Part shown: positions 1 to 10,946 of the stretch, one piece after another
Position numbering within the stretch: the first letter of the stretch is position 1
Layout of the letters: each line of letters begins with the position of its first letter
Origin: Hypholoma sublateritium FD-334 SS-4
Taxonomy: Eukaryota > Basidiomycota > Agaricomycetes > Agaricales > Strophariaceae
Reading direction: 5' to 3'
DNA length: 36,803 nt
Assembly (NCBI GenBank): GCA_000827495.1
Contig: KN817729.1
Coordinates: 1-36,803, forward strand
Notes under the pieces: model-generated
Databases searched by the model: none
The model's input: the letters and a program-made list of their open reading frames with translations, nothing else
What the model was told of the DNA's origin: nothing
Position numbers and translations under genes: made by a program

Positions 1-883
1 CCTCAGGAACCAGTATTATACCATACTTCGTAAATATATACTAAATAACTGTATATACAGTTACCACAAAGAACCAGAGTATCCTGTCCTCACAATGCGA
101 GATATATGCAGTACTATCCTGCCTTTTGCGCGCTCGTGCCTAGTCACGTGCTTCATTCACAGCGGGCCCGGGCGGGGACATCTGCCGAAGTGATGTCGCG
201 GGCGTCGCAACAAGCGACATCAAATGATTTCCTCGACAAAAAACGCTTGCGGTTCTCGAACACCGTACACTATCCGCGCACGAAAGTATTTTAAATATAC
301 TCGTTGTTCTATCGTGGGGTTAGTCTGGTACACGATAATCAATCAGGGACAGGAAATCAGTGAGCAGAGAACAATGTAGTAACAACTCCGCTTGAAAACA
401 TTTCACTACTACTTACGGTGACTACCATTGTTCGTTTTAAATGGCCTTGGATACCACAATTTTATAATCTCGACGACTTATCCAGACCATGTGCATGAAC
501 CCCCGACGAGGATGTGCCCACTTTGCCGAGATCCGAAAAAGGTCGTCTTTGTGACAGGCTGATGACCCACGGCTGTTTGGGCTAAAAAATATGATCCATC
601 TGTAGCTTGAGGATCAAGCGCTCAGCTATGACAAATAGTGTCTCCTCGCTTAATTACCGAAAGTCCCTTTTATAATCACAAGTGTCCTGACCATTACAGA
701 ACAAGGTGGAAATGATCAACGGCCCTTATTGTCACGGTGGCGCGTCGCGTAGCAAAACTGCATTGTCTTGCATAACAGAGATACATCTGCGTTTTTTGTG
801 CTGCGCTCTTCTCTGATAAATAAAAGCTGACCTTCCTTTCGAATCGATCTCTCGGCCATTCCAACTACCCTTTCCCCGCCACC
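1..883. other. intergenic / upstream region of first FunK1-like gene
   Basis: I see no supportable gene in this AT-richer stretch. The last part is the likely promoter and 5' leader of the kinase gene that follows: an A/T-rich TATA-like motif (gataaataaaag) lies near 816-828, about 60 bases before the start codon. The short open frame near 106-294 has no recognisable domain and I do not call it. Confidence 0.6.
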
Positions 884-3082
884 ATGGAAAATATCTCTCC
901 GAATGATCTCAAATTAATCACGGCAGATGAATTCTGTAAAAAGCTCTGTATTGAAGTTGAGCCTTACGATTTCGAAGTGATCATCCCAGGACTCCTAGAA
1001 ATTGGCCTCGACAAGATAGATCCAAGAAAACATTTTAAGAGTTACATAAACTTGATCAGCAAGTTCGCATATTCAAATGAAGACGACTTTGGTGAGTCGT
1101 ATTGACGTATTTTCCTCTAAATATTTACGGATCGAAAAACTTTAATAGAGTCAAAGCATCTACTTACTTTCAGTCTCATATCAGAGCGGGTCTTGGTCGA
1201 CCACCCAGCTCTTCCTCCTGACTACCATCGTCAGTCTCATATATTTGCTCACTGGCACCCCGAGACCGAAGGAGACGATGTTCATTGGGCTGAGGTGGAA
1301 GCGAGCGGCGCAATATATTCGAGAGAACCACCGAGTCGTGAAGGGCTTATGGAATCAGCGTTCCATTCCGCTGTTCTCTTGCAGGCGAGGCCAGATCGAG
1401 TATATATCCAAGGATTCTATGCGCACTGCGAGGGTATTAACCTAATACTCTCGGGCGACGACGGATTCTTTGTCAGCCCTGTTCTCAAAATGCAAACTGA
1501 CGAAGATATCATATTTCTATATTCCTTCGTCCGTCGACTCTACAAACCCGCTCCCTACATGAAAGACTCCACTATGACTCGGCGAAAAAACCTCGACACA
1601 GGTCTCTATGCCTTCGACATATTGTTATCATTTGACGACGGCGACAGAATCATGTGTTACGGATACCGAATCAAGGACGTGACAAGAGGGCGAGGCGCAG
1701 GAAAGCGCGTGCACATGCTCGTGAACGAAGAGGACCCCACCGAATTCACAGAAGGTCATGACGTTGCCGCTATCAAAGAGATGTACTGTGATCCTGGGCA
1801 GTTTCACGGGCGCGACCTCAAAATCGACTATATTCACAACAATGGCTTCATCCCGGGAATATTCCAGCTTGCGCACTCAGCGGCGGTCCTTGACCACGAA
1901 GGGAATGAGGTTCGATGTGGCGAACGGCGAAAAATCAGAATGGAACTCACCCATTATGGTAGACCGTTCCTGGATATCAGGACACCGAAAGAAGTCCTAA
2001 TCTGTCTCTATGATTTATTAGAAAGTGAGTCAAGTTGCTGCTCTTATACAGGGATATTCATTTATTCTTAAATTCATAGCCACCCGCGTCATGTATTGCA
2101 CTAGAAGCTTTTTACATCGCGATATTTGTCCAGAAAATGCTCTTTTCGACACGCTCGCTCGTCTCGGATACGAACCGGGTACTGACGACATGGACGACAA
2201 TGGGCGGTTGCCCCCTTTTTACAGCCCCAAGGTCGCTTTCTTCTCTGCTAGATACCTATTGAGCGAGTTGTGAGTTGTGTTCTTATGTCGCCGCAACCGC
2301 TCTATCTGATGACTTCCCAGTACGAATCCAAGTATGACATCCAACGTGTTGGTCAACGTAGAAATGGGAGATGTCATTGAACCGACTACCTCCCCAGAGC
2401 TCGACAAACAACCAACGGTATGAGACTCTGCAAAGTAATTGGGATCCCTTCTAACCAACAATTCCACATCAAAAAGGGTAATCCAGCATATATGGCACGC
2501 GCTGTCCGAAAGGGTCATCCGCTGGGCACAATCGGGGACATGCTGATAGCATCATGCACGCCAGACTTACTTCCAGGGATATATGATAAGTATGTCGCCG
2601 CCTATCCTGAGAGGATGACACGCTTCCAATGTGGGCAAGAACGACACGCGATGCGAATCGTAGCCGACCCAAATAATATCTCAACACACCACGATCTGCG
2701 CCACGACGCAGAGTCAATCTTTTGGCTTCTTGTTCGGTGGACAATCAATGCAGCACCAGAAGGTCGCCAGGTCACCGGTATCGACCCCACAGCGTGGGCG
2801 CTGCTCACGTCCCAGCGCTTTGATCAAGACTTCCGCGCAGCCATAATCTCTTCAGAGTCCGTGATCGATCCTTCGTACGCACCGTTGAGCGCTCTGATCC
2901 GAAATCTTTGGGAGACATTGGAGCCCGAGCTCTACTGGGCAACGAACACGCCCTACACTGATCCAGAATTTGTCCATGAATCTCTACAAAGGCATATCCT
3001 CAACTACCTCGTTGAAAATGGGGAACAGGAGTTCATGAATCATCCGACGTCAGGTATACCTCGAGAGACTTCGAGATCCTAG
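884..3082 (+). CDS. FunK1-like protein kinase, intact, five exons
   Basis: Exons join(884-1091, 1149-2024, 2080-2269, 2321-2417, 2477-3082) give one open frame of 658 codons. The start sits in a textbook context (gccaccATGG). The protein follows the FunK1 layout of basidiomycetes. An N-terminal helical part (AEVEASG...) is followed by an ARPDRVYIQG segment, then a kinase N-lobe with a candidate ATP-binding Lys in AAIKEMY. The catalytic loop is HRDICPEN (His374-Asn381), the P+1-like segment is GNPAYMARAV, and HHDLRHDAESIFW is the C-lobe signature. The expected DFG-type Asp is replaced: the aligned triplet is Asn-Val-Glu (about 437-439), so phosphotransfer is doubtful. FunK1 kinases are a fungal-specific expansion of mostly unknown substrates. 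The next gene is a tandem paralogue with introns at matching places and phases. Confidence 0.85.
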
Positions 3083-3926
3083 GCATTCTAGATAATCTTT
3101 GGGGTGTGCGACTCGATTAAAACATTCAATGTTCTGTAATCTGTGATCTGCAGTTCACTTCCTCTCGAAAATTGACCCCTACCCGAACAGATTGAAGAAC
3201 GTGGACTATCTTTGGGCGTATTGGCATGTAGCTTCCTCCTTTTATCGACAGTCTACGAGTAAAATACATGTTCTTTATCTTCGAGGACTAGATTAACATG
3301 GTATTTGTCACACAATTTAAACAATTGTTTTAGCATATAGAACATCTTTTAAGCCTGAAAATCGTAATTGTAGCCACGCCCGCCGGAGGGCCGTCCAGGA
3401 CGACGCCCGCTATTGGGTATTTGTTTTTATCCGGCCGCCACAAGCTTGACATGTCATATTTTTATATTTTCCTTTCCCTTCAGTCGCCGCGGTCCTTGGC
3501 GAACAGATCTTAGTCTGATAACTCAATCTGATAATTGTTTGAGAAGTAAGAGTGGTCACTCAAGTACTCCCTCGCGGTGTATATCGCGTAGTGGCAGATG
3601 TGTCTGTGCCGCGTAAACGTATATCTAAGTATGTGGAATTTTGTGTGCATTACGCCATTGTGAGTGGGAGGCCTACATTTCTGTTGACGGAATCAGCTGA
3701 GATGGCCACCATGCCGGATGCCATTGTTACACCTGAGCCACACCGTACAGAATTTAGAATACATATCCAGAGACATATTCGGTGGAGGTGGCCGTGGCCA
3801 CCAATTCAGTTGGTGGCACGGAAGCCAAAAAGAAACCATTGTCGTCAGCCGTGCAAGTAATATAAAGAGGGGGAGACTTCTACCGCGTTAAATAATAACT
3901 TTTTCGCCATATCTACTCCAACAGAC
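3083..3926. other. intergenic between tandem FunK1-like paralogues
   Basis: No convincing gene. It holds the 3' flank of the first kinase and the promoter of the second; a TATA-like tataaagag lies near 3861, about 65 bases before the next start. A short imperfect hairpin (ccgtggccaccaa / gttggtggcacgg) lies at 3792-3821. An open frame at 3552-3860 is unrecognised. Confidence 0.5.
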
Positions 3927-4892
3927 ATGCATAATCTCTCAACCAATCGTATCAGACAGGTCGACGTCAAAACATTCTGGCAGAACCTCTATCGTAATCC
4001 GTCAGACTTTGGAAAAATTGCGCCCGTCCTCGAAAAACTCGAAATAGGGAATTTAGACGTCGAAAATAACTTCGCGCAATACTTGAACAAGATTAGCAGA
4101 GTTATTGCCTCTCATGCTGGCCTTCGTGAGTCCTACGTCTACGTTTAGTTTTCTAATCTTGATGTGCTGACACCCACCTAGCCCAAGAGCGCGTACTTAC
4201 CTTCAGCGACACCTCGAACAGGGACATACGCGATCACCCCATCCGCACTGATTACATGGGTCCCTGTCACCACGTCTTTGCCTTCCCGCACAAAGTGATG
4301 AACCTGAGCTTACAATGGGGCGATATTGAGGCGAGCGCGGGGATCCACTTGGGACCGTCTACGAAGGAAAGCCTTCAAGAGGTCGTCGACTACACAGCTA
4401 CACTTCTTGCAGCGCGTCCAGACCGCGTATACATGCAGGCATTGTACGCACACTCGGGGGGCGTTCAACTCATCTTGTCCAGCGCCGGCGGCATCATCAT
4501 GACCAACCCGCTCAACGTGGCTACCTCGCCGGGTGTTGAGCTACTGTATGCATTCGTCCAGCGCCTCTACAACCCACACCCCAGTTATCTCGATCCAACA
4601 ATCCGCCGTCGGAGGGATCCTCAAACGGGATCTAACATCTTCGATATCATCTTGTTGCAGGAGGACAACAAATCTGTCGCTTGCATGGGGTATCGTCTGG
4701 CATATTCGGGGACACGCACGGACAAGCGCACACACGTATTCGTAAACAGGGAGAACCCCGCCATGCTGGAATGTGATGTCTACGCACCCGTGATCAAAGA
4801 GGTATATGCGGACGAAAAATATAAAGAAGACGATATCCTTTTGCAGGTCCACACTGGCCGAGGTGTGCCTGGAGTGGTGGATTACGCACATT
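3927..4892 (+). pseudogene. FunK1-like kinase paralogue, 5' half, interrupted by Harbinger element
   Basis: Exon 1 is 3927-4125 and the first part of exon 2 is 4182-4892. The intron has donor gtgagt and acceptor ctag. The segment matches the N-terminal half of the upstream kinase residue by residue: QERVLTFS, the DIEASAGI segment, AARPDRVYMQALYAH, and the candidate N-lobe Lys in PVIKEVYAD. The frame stops at VDYAH because the first two bases of the transposon turn the next codon into TAG (4892-4894). The 3' half resumes at 8821. Joined without the 3.9-kb insert and with one ATT copy, the frame is open from 3927 to 9995 (640 codons, same five-exon structure). The insertion is therefore the only lesion I can see. 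As it stands, the locus could make only a truncated N-lobe fragment unless the element excises. Confidence 0.85.
4890..4892. repeat. target-site duplication ATT, left copy
   Basis: ATT directly precedes the left inverted repeat and recurs directly after the right one at 8818-8820. With one ATT removed, the kinase frame runs through the site (codons for A, H, C, E). PIF/Harbinger elements usually duplicate a 3-bp TWA, so ATT is slightly unusual. Confidence 0.75.
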
Positions 4893-4952
4893 AGGGTGAT
4901 TCACGGTAGCCCAACTTCGGCCCAACTTGGGTCCCAACTTTGATCCCAACTT
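4893..4952 (+). repeat. left terminal inverted repeat of Harbinger element
   Basis: Sixty bases are identical to the reverse complement of 8758-8817. The repeat begins AGGGTGATTCACGGTAGCC and contains four CCCAACTT octamers. Beyond it, to about 5075, more CCCAACTT and AAGTTGGG copies follow without continuing the inverted repeat. Confidence 0.92.
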
Positions 4953-5121
4953 TGATCAAGTTGGAAATTGCAAGTTGGGCCGATTTGGCAAGTTGGGACA
5001 CAAATCGTGCTCTGGACCACGATTTGCAAGCCCCAACTTTGCTTCCCAACTTCACCTCCCAACTTCGACGACCCTACTCTGCTTCTGCTTACCGTACCAT
5101 CTCTATTAATAAATTATAAAC

Positions 5122-6840
5122 ATGACCAAACCTAAACCAAGTAAGGACAAAGAGAAGTCCTCCACTGGCGCTACGTCGAACAAGAAGGCCAACTCCAAAG
5201 CATCGGCGCGCAGCCCCAACATCGAGTGGGCAAAGCACCCCAACTGGACTTGGTCCCTCATCACATACTTGTCCGATCACCCAACCTTCCGCACCAAGCT
5301 ATTCTCCGACTCCACAGCGGATGCAGCCAAAGAAAACCGTAGCAAGGCTGTTGCAAAAGATGGCAAACCTCAGCAATACGCCGTCCTTGCCAAACACATC
5401 TTTGAGAACGAACCGGAGCATAAAGACGGCTACAAGCTAAAGCCTTCAAGGTTCACGACCTCAGTCGAGACACGCCTTCGCCGGTGAGATTTTTTTCACT
5501 CTTATCGATCAAATATCTCTTATCACTGATCTTTTCGGATCGTGATGTCAAGGTTGAAGCAAGAGTACGGCAAGCACCTCAAGACTCTTGGGAGCACTGG
5601 GGCAGGCCTCGATCCTGAAGACGTCGCTGAAGGGTCACCCATGGCTAATATTGTTGGTGCGTTTGGAAGGTGCAGCTTAATTCTCTTAATATACTTACAA
5701 ATGATCCATTTAAGCATCTATCGTTGCGGCATGGCCATGGTGGAAAGAGCTCCATTCATTTTGGCGTGAGCTACCAAACTACAATCCTATTGGCGTCACT
5801 TCGTCTACACCGGGTGTGGATCATGCGGCGAATGCAATCACTCTTTTTGACAACGCCTCAAGCGAAGACAACGGGCACGACACTAGTCAAGAAATCGATG
5901 AACTTGCTCTCGATGAAGAAGAAGAGGTGGAACCCATGCACAGTGACATAGGTGAGGGCCGTGGGGCTGAAAAGGAGAGTGATGGTGAGGAGAGCGACAA
6001 CGATGATCCCGAGAAAGCAGTCAAACATGTAAGTCATACTTTTTATTGCAAAGAGTTCATTAATTATGTTCAATTCCGTAGATTTCGAGTGATGATGATG
6101 AGAAGGTTGTCGATGACAAAGTTGTGTCCAAACAAGTACCGGTACGTCATTTTTTTCCATGATGATAAAGGCTATCTAATTATGTTCCGTAGCGTTCTTC
6201 ATCCCCACTCAACCAAATGCTCAAGATGTCAAAGAGTACTGGCATTTCCAAAGGTAAAGGACAGCTTGGTGGTCGTGATGCTGGCCTGGCAAAGGCAAAC
6301 GCCAACAAGGGCATGTCCGGAGTGTCCGCAAAGCATAAAAGTGTATCTGACAAGTTCAATGAGTTCCGCCAGACTGAGGCTGACCGCATGGAGCGCAAGC
6401 GTGAGCGTGATCATGAACTTAGGATGGAGAAGGAACGAAACAAGCGCCTCAAGTATGAATACAAGCGCCGCAGTGCTGAACAAGAGCGGACTGCACGAGC
6501 AGAAGAGCTTCGTCTTCAAATCGAAATTGCGCGTATCACAGCTGGTACTGCTCACCAGCCCACCGTCGCTCAGCAGTCCACCATCGCGCACCCGCCTGGC
6601 ATGGTTCACACCCCCTCCTTATTTTCTCAGCAACCTGTCAATCCCCCCTATGTCGCCCATCTGTCTCGGGCCCCTTTGGTGTCTCTCAACACTGAAGTTG
6701 CTTCAACCCCTTTTGGATCTTACGACGAGAAGTCCACCGACGATGGCCAGCAGTCACTTGATTTTGCGGCAGTTTTTGGTGGTGTAGACAACCTTGGCTT
6801 CAATAGCGGTAACGACGATGATATGTATGCGCCAAATTAA
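5122..6840 (+). CDS. Harbinger accessory protein (Myb/SANT-like DNA-binding), transposon ORF
   Basis: Exons join(5122-5483, 5553-5656, 5715-6028, 6082-6141, 6193-6840) give 495 residues, all with GT-AG introns. Residues about 33-145 (NIEWAKHPNWTWSLITYL, then a basic helix RLRRLKQEYG) look like the trihelix Myb/SANT-like domain of second ORFs in PIF/Harbinger elements. That domain helps bring transposase to the element ends and into the nucleus. The middle (about 205-275) is very acidic. Residues about 335-395 form a long, highly charged Arg/Glu-rich helix, probably a coiled coil. The tail is Pro/Ser/Gln-rich. It is convergent with the transposase gene, and both lie inside the inverted repeats. 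The likely DNA target is the CCCAACTT repeats at the ends, which is inference. Confidence 0.82.
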
Positions 6841-6849
6841 TACAATTGT

Positions 6850-8423
6850 TTATTCATCGTACAAATATTCGAACAATTCATTTTTAAGCACCTCTCGTTT
6901 TCGTTGCCCTCTCGTTTCTCGGACGACCTCGCTTTCTAGATCAGAGTGTCCAACACCATCAGGAACAGTGTCAGTCCCTTCCTCCACCAGCTCTGCAATG
7001 TACTCCCAATCTTCGTGGCCATGTTCAATGAAAAAAATAAGGGTATGTATCACGATACATGCCTTGATCCATGCCACAGCTCGTTCATGGTCCCGAGCAT
7101 CATCAATTTGTTGGCGAAGACCACGCATCGAACAAAAGCGACCTTTAAAATAGCCCATTGCATGCTCAGACTTGACACGGACCTGATGAATATCCACCGT
7201 TAGCAATTATGTATTTGCGTAATCGATAAAAGCAACGTACCCGAGAAAGATGATAGTTGAATTTGGCATTGTCAGGAATGGTGGAGAGGGGCTTCTTGAA
7301 TGGTGTGACACACCAGGAATCGAGCGCGTAGGCAGAGTCAGCCCAAAGCCACTCATCACCGGTGAACAGATGTTGACTCCGCATGTACGTGCGAGATGAA
7401 CGAAAGACAGTTGCATCATGAGCACTGCCGCAGTGTCCGACAACGTAGTCAATGACGCGGAGATTCGGAAGTGTGATAAGCTATGGCCAGTATTAGCTCC
7501 ATCGCAAACAAAATGTACTTCCATACCTGAACGTTCATCGAATAATTGCTCTTGCGGTCGAAATAGGCTTCGCCATGGTGACCTGGCTTCTCAAACAGAG
7601 GGATGAGTGTGCCGTCAACCATACAAAAACCCGCTCGCCATGCTGGGCATGAAACAGACTCCACCCAATCGGAAGCATCTTCTTTTTCGGCCTCCGAGGG
7701 CCAGCGTATAACGGTGTCATGAAGGGATAGAAAAGAGATAATTACCCGCCTCGTGGATTTGACAACCATTCCAGCACTGACACCAGCCCATTGAGCCACT
7801 CCGTCGACCGATGCAGCATTCCCGTCGTGTCCAAAACGATACATGGCAATGGCGAGCTGGATTTCAACTGGGAATTGCTGGGAGTTTGATCGTGATTGAA
7901 AAATCGGATGATTTTCAATGCGGGTGACTAGTTCGTCGAAAGTTGAAGGTGATACTCGTAAATTGAGCCGGAAATTTCGTGGGTGATCCGCTTTGAACTC
8001 GACCAGGACAAGATAGAGCTGGCTGGATTTAGGGACTGGAGTACGAGGGTTGACATACCGGGAAGCCAGGATGGCCTCGAGGCGTTCCGTGTAAGAGAGA
8101 ACGTGCTGCAAGTGAACGGCTGCCTCAGTGTCGGCTGTGATGCTCTCTGTTGCCTCTTCAGGGTCCGAAATGTCCATGTTTGAGTCAGATGACGAGCTCG
8201 AAGAGGAAGAAGTGGAAGATGATGAGGTAGAAGAAGTAGATGACGTGCCAGTGCTACTGCTCAACATTTCCTCATCCTGTGAGACCGCTTCTGAAGTTTC
8301 TGACCCCGAGCTTTCGAATTCATCATCTTCTTGTTCGAGATTGGAGAAATAAAGTGCAATCTCGTCTTCAGTGGCGAGAAGAATAGCACGAATGAGAGCT
8401 TGCCGTTCGGAAAGAGTGGGCAT
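6850..8423 (-). CDS. PIF/Harbinger DDE transposase (DDE_Tnp_4 type)
   Basis: Minus-strand exons complement(join(6850-7182, 7241-7480, 7527-8423)) give 489 residues. The N-terminus has an acidic and Ser-rich run (about 30-95). A helix-turn-helix region follows (AIAMYRFGHDGNAASVDGV, then WAGVSAGMVV), as in fungal Harbinger transposases. The catalytic core is visible in order: Asp about 270 in MVDGTLIPL, Asp about 347 in WADSAYALDSW, and Glu about 385 in KSEHAMGYFKGRF. All three acidic residues are present and no frameshift or stop breaks the exons. The protein would cut and paste the element through its inverted repeats, with help from the plus-strand Myb-like protein. Both introns (46 and 58 bp) keep the frame. 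Confidence 0.92.
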
Positions 8424-8711
8424 TTTAGAGAGAGAAAAAAAACGGGGCGAAACTCAAATACCTTTCGCCATCCGATGACATCACAAATGTCTCAGATGTC
8501 GGGGTTCCTACAATTTTCAGGAACAAATATCTCCCACTGCAAGTTTTTCAACAGTGAGTGGGATAGGGATGAGGACGAACAGATGCTCACAAGAGGACAA
8601 CGCCGGGACATGAAAGTAGAAAGAGGGAGAGTGTGGGTAAATTTCTTTGGCTTCCATAATTAGATACATGAAACGACGCAAGTTGGTAAATAGTGGACCT
8701 GACAGGTACCC

Positions 8712-8817
8712 GGGTGATTCACAGTAGAGCTCCCAACTTTGGTCCCAACTTCACACCAAGTTGGGATCAAAGTTGGGACCCAAGTTGGGCCGAAGTTGGG
8801 CTACCGTGAATCACCCT
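8712..8817. repeat. 106-bp foldback at right end of Harbinger element
   Basis: A second, inward copy of the element end (GGGTGATTCACAGTAGAGC at 8712) faces the true right terminus (its complement ending at 8816-8817), with CCCAACTT / AAGTTGGG copies between. The right end is thus a miniature inverted-repeat unit in its own right. The outer half is the 60-bp terminal repeat; the inner half is diverged. Confidence 0.8.
8758..8817 (-). repeat. right terminal inverted repeat of Harbinger element
   Basis: Exact reverse complement of 4893-4952 over 60 bases, directly followed by the ATT duplication at 8818-8820. No mismatch between the two ends suggests a recent insertion. Confidence 0.92.
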
Positions 8818-8820
8818 ATT

Positions 8821-9995
8821 GCGAAACTGTGAAGTACGCTCCTGACGGGCCGGAGATTGAGTGTGGAAGCGCTTTGAGCAAAGTGCGCATCGCTTTCAGA
8901 CAGCACGGGGAGTCGTTCATGACGCTAAGAACTCCAAGGGACGTTCTCTTGGCTATGTATGACCTGCTTGAGAGTGCGTATGCCAAATTGGATGTCCTGG
9001 ATTTTCGCTGACATTTTTAATTTTAGGCACCCGGGTCATGCATCGAAACTGCGGCGTCCTTCACCGCGACATTGGCACGCGCAGTGTACTTATAGAGACT
9101 GGAATTCATCGGGCGTCTGAGGCCCCCGGCGCAACATGTCCAAGTACCACTTCCGTGGACGAACAACCATACGAAGGCGCCGCTTACTGTTCTGCTAGGT
9201 ATCTGTTGGGGGAATCGTGAGTGACCCTTCTTCTTTAGCCGTAGACACCCCAGCTAATTATTTTGACAGAGTGGACCGTACAATGACTTCGAATTTGTTG
9301 GTCGGCTTCGACCACGCAGTTGCTCTTGAACCTGATGAAATTCCCGAGAGCAACCCATGGGCTGTACGTGGCCTACTTTCTGTAGTATGTCGTCGTGTTG
9401 ACGTTTTTTAATTTCTCAGGGAGATCCGATGTTCATGGCGCGTGCAATAAGGCGGGGACGCCCCCTCGGCATAAGAGGGCAACGGGTAGTAGTCTCCAGC
9501 ACACCCGAACTCGTCCCACTTATCCAGGCCGCGTACAACGCCGCGCATCCCGATCGCGCTGCCCGCTTTCGGTGCAAGACAGGGTCGTACTCCATGAACG
9601 CTGCCCGGTCTAGGATCCCCGCTTACCATACTCTTCGGCACGATGCCGAGTCGGTGTTTTGGCTGTTCGTCTGGTGGCTGGCCAATGCGGTGCCGCCCGG
9701 GGCGCAAGCCACCGCTATTAATCCCGCCGTGTTGTCAGCGCTGACGGCCGGGAAAGGTGCAGACGATGTACGTGAAGAGGCGCTGAACTTCCCGTTGGGT
9801 TTGATGGCGTATGGAGAGCTCGACCGGCTTGTTGCATCCTTGTGGACTGCAGTGCGGCCTGAGCTACAGTGGGCGACGGAGGTGCCGTACACGGACCCTG
9901 AGTTCCTGCATGAGGCGATGCAGCGTCAAATACTCAATTTTCTTGTTGAGAATAAGACGGCGACCTTCATGAATTTGATGAAGACCACGGAGTAG
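8821..9995 (+). pseudogene. FunK1-like kinase paralogue, 3' half, resumed after Harbinger element
   Basis: This is the rest of exon 2 (8821-8973) plus exons 9027-9216, 9270-9363 and 9420-9995 of the gene that starts at 3927. Intron places and phases equal those of the upstream paralogue; exon 3 is 190 bases in both. Visible kinase features are the catalytic loop HRDIGTRS (His367 in the joined numbering), the segment GDPMFMARAIRRGRPLG, and YHTLRHDAESVFWLF of the C-lobe. Two residues expected for catalysis are missing: the HRDxxxxN Asn is Ser374, and the DFG-type Asp is Gly430 (Gly-Phe-Asp). So even before the insertion the protein may have been a pseudokinase. No stop or frameshift is seen in these exons. 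Confidence 0.85.
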
Positions 9996-10946
9996 GGTCT
10001 GGCGGGGAAGTAATAGTACGTTCAACGATTCATAAGAATCACTGAAGAATCATTGTTATGACCTAGTTTTTATCTCCACGAATTAGATATTTTTGTTTAC
10101 AGTCTCAGTCTGTTTCTGTTTACAGTGCACCCGTTCGGAATTTGGAAGTGATTATATCATTATCATCCAAGCGTTATGCTTAATTTGTAAAAGTACATGC
10201 TGTGCGCTTCGCTATATATCACATCACATCACACTCGCACGCTGCTTAAGCGCCCGGCTTCGGTATGCTCGGGACCCGGGGGCCGGGACTCAACAACGCT
10301 TGCTTCGTTCCAGTGTCAGTGTCCCATGACTACACAATTAACGCAAATGCCACTGAAAAGAGTATTATCCGTCGCCTTGCCGCTTGGTTTTGGTCCTGTA
10401 CCACTTCGCCCTTTCAGCTGTCTGGCCCTCGCCGCTATCACACGCAGGCCCCGGTAGATGCACCGCACTCTACATGTGGGCAGGGCGTGTATTACCATAT
10501 GTAGGCATAGAGGCCTTCTTTCCGCCATCGCCGGCGCCAGGTGTGCGAAGTGCCTGCGCTTGGTGCCCGCGTGGCCGGCCGCTGCGCTTGGCGTGGCAAG
10601 CGCCTCGTGTGTGAAATGTGAAGGTTGGGAGGGGCCCGCGGTCGGCCATGTCAAGCAAATTCTAGTCTGAACGCTCTAAAGCGTGGGCCTTGTAGGCCTT
10701 CTACGAGTGGCACAGACACTGGGGGGTATATAACGCATGCGCGCGCAGTGAGAGGCGTCAGTACCCTCTACCGCGGAATCAGAGCCACCAAAACGCACGC
10801 ATCTTGCGCCAGCTGTCCCATTAGCCTCCAAAGCTTCAAAGAAAAGAATTGCGCCGGGACCATTCTTCTGATACGCATCAAGCACCACGCGCCTTTTCTT
10901 GTAGCTGAAGCCTTGTTTGAGTCTTGTTTAGACCCCGCACGCCCCG
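9996..10946. other. intergenic, with TATA box of next gene
   Basis: No gene that I can support. A strong TATA motif (ggggggtatataacgc) lies at about 10721-10736, roughly 210 bases before the next start codon, so a long 5' leader is likely. The open frames here have no domain and overlap on both strands. Confidence 0.5.

Larger units (their letters stand above)
4893..8817. mobile_element. complete PIF/Harbinger DNA transposon, 3925 bp
   Basis: The element is bounded by perfect 60-bp terminal inverted repeats beginning AGGGTGATTCACGG and flanked by a 3-bp ATT duplication. It encodes the two proteins expected of an autonomous PIF/Harbinger element: a DDE transposase on the minus strand (8423-6850) and a Myb/SANT-like DNA-binding protein on the plus strand (5122-6840). 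They are convergent, with nine bases between stop codons. Both ends are packed with the octamer CCCAACTT or its complement: nine copies in the left 200 bases and six in the right 107. Perfect end identity, open reading frames and an otherwise undamaged host gene all point to a young insertion. It may still be mobile, but that is inference. Confidence 0.92.

Noticed and set aside
3792..3821. Imperfect hairpin as a terminator or small RNA
   Set aside because: Short, with a bulge; there is no other sign of function in a eukaryotic promoter region.
3552..3860. 102-codon frame between the two kinase genes
   Set aside because: No domain, and it overlaps the promoter of the second kinase; likely chance.
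8128..8352. Acidic plus-strand frame (Glu/Asp-rich)
   Set aside because: Antisense shadow of the Ser/Glu-rich N-terminus of the transposase.
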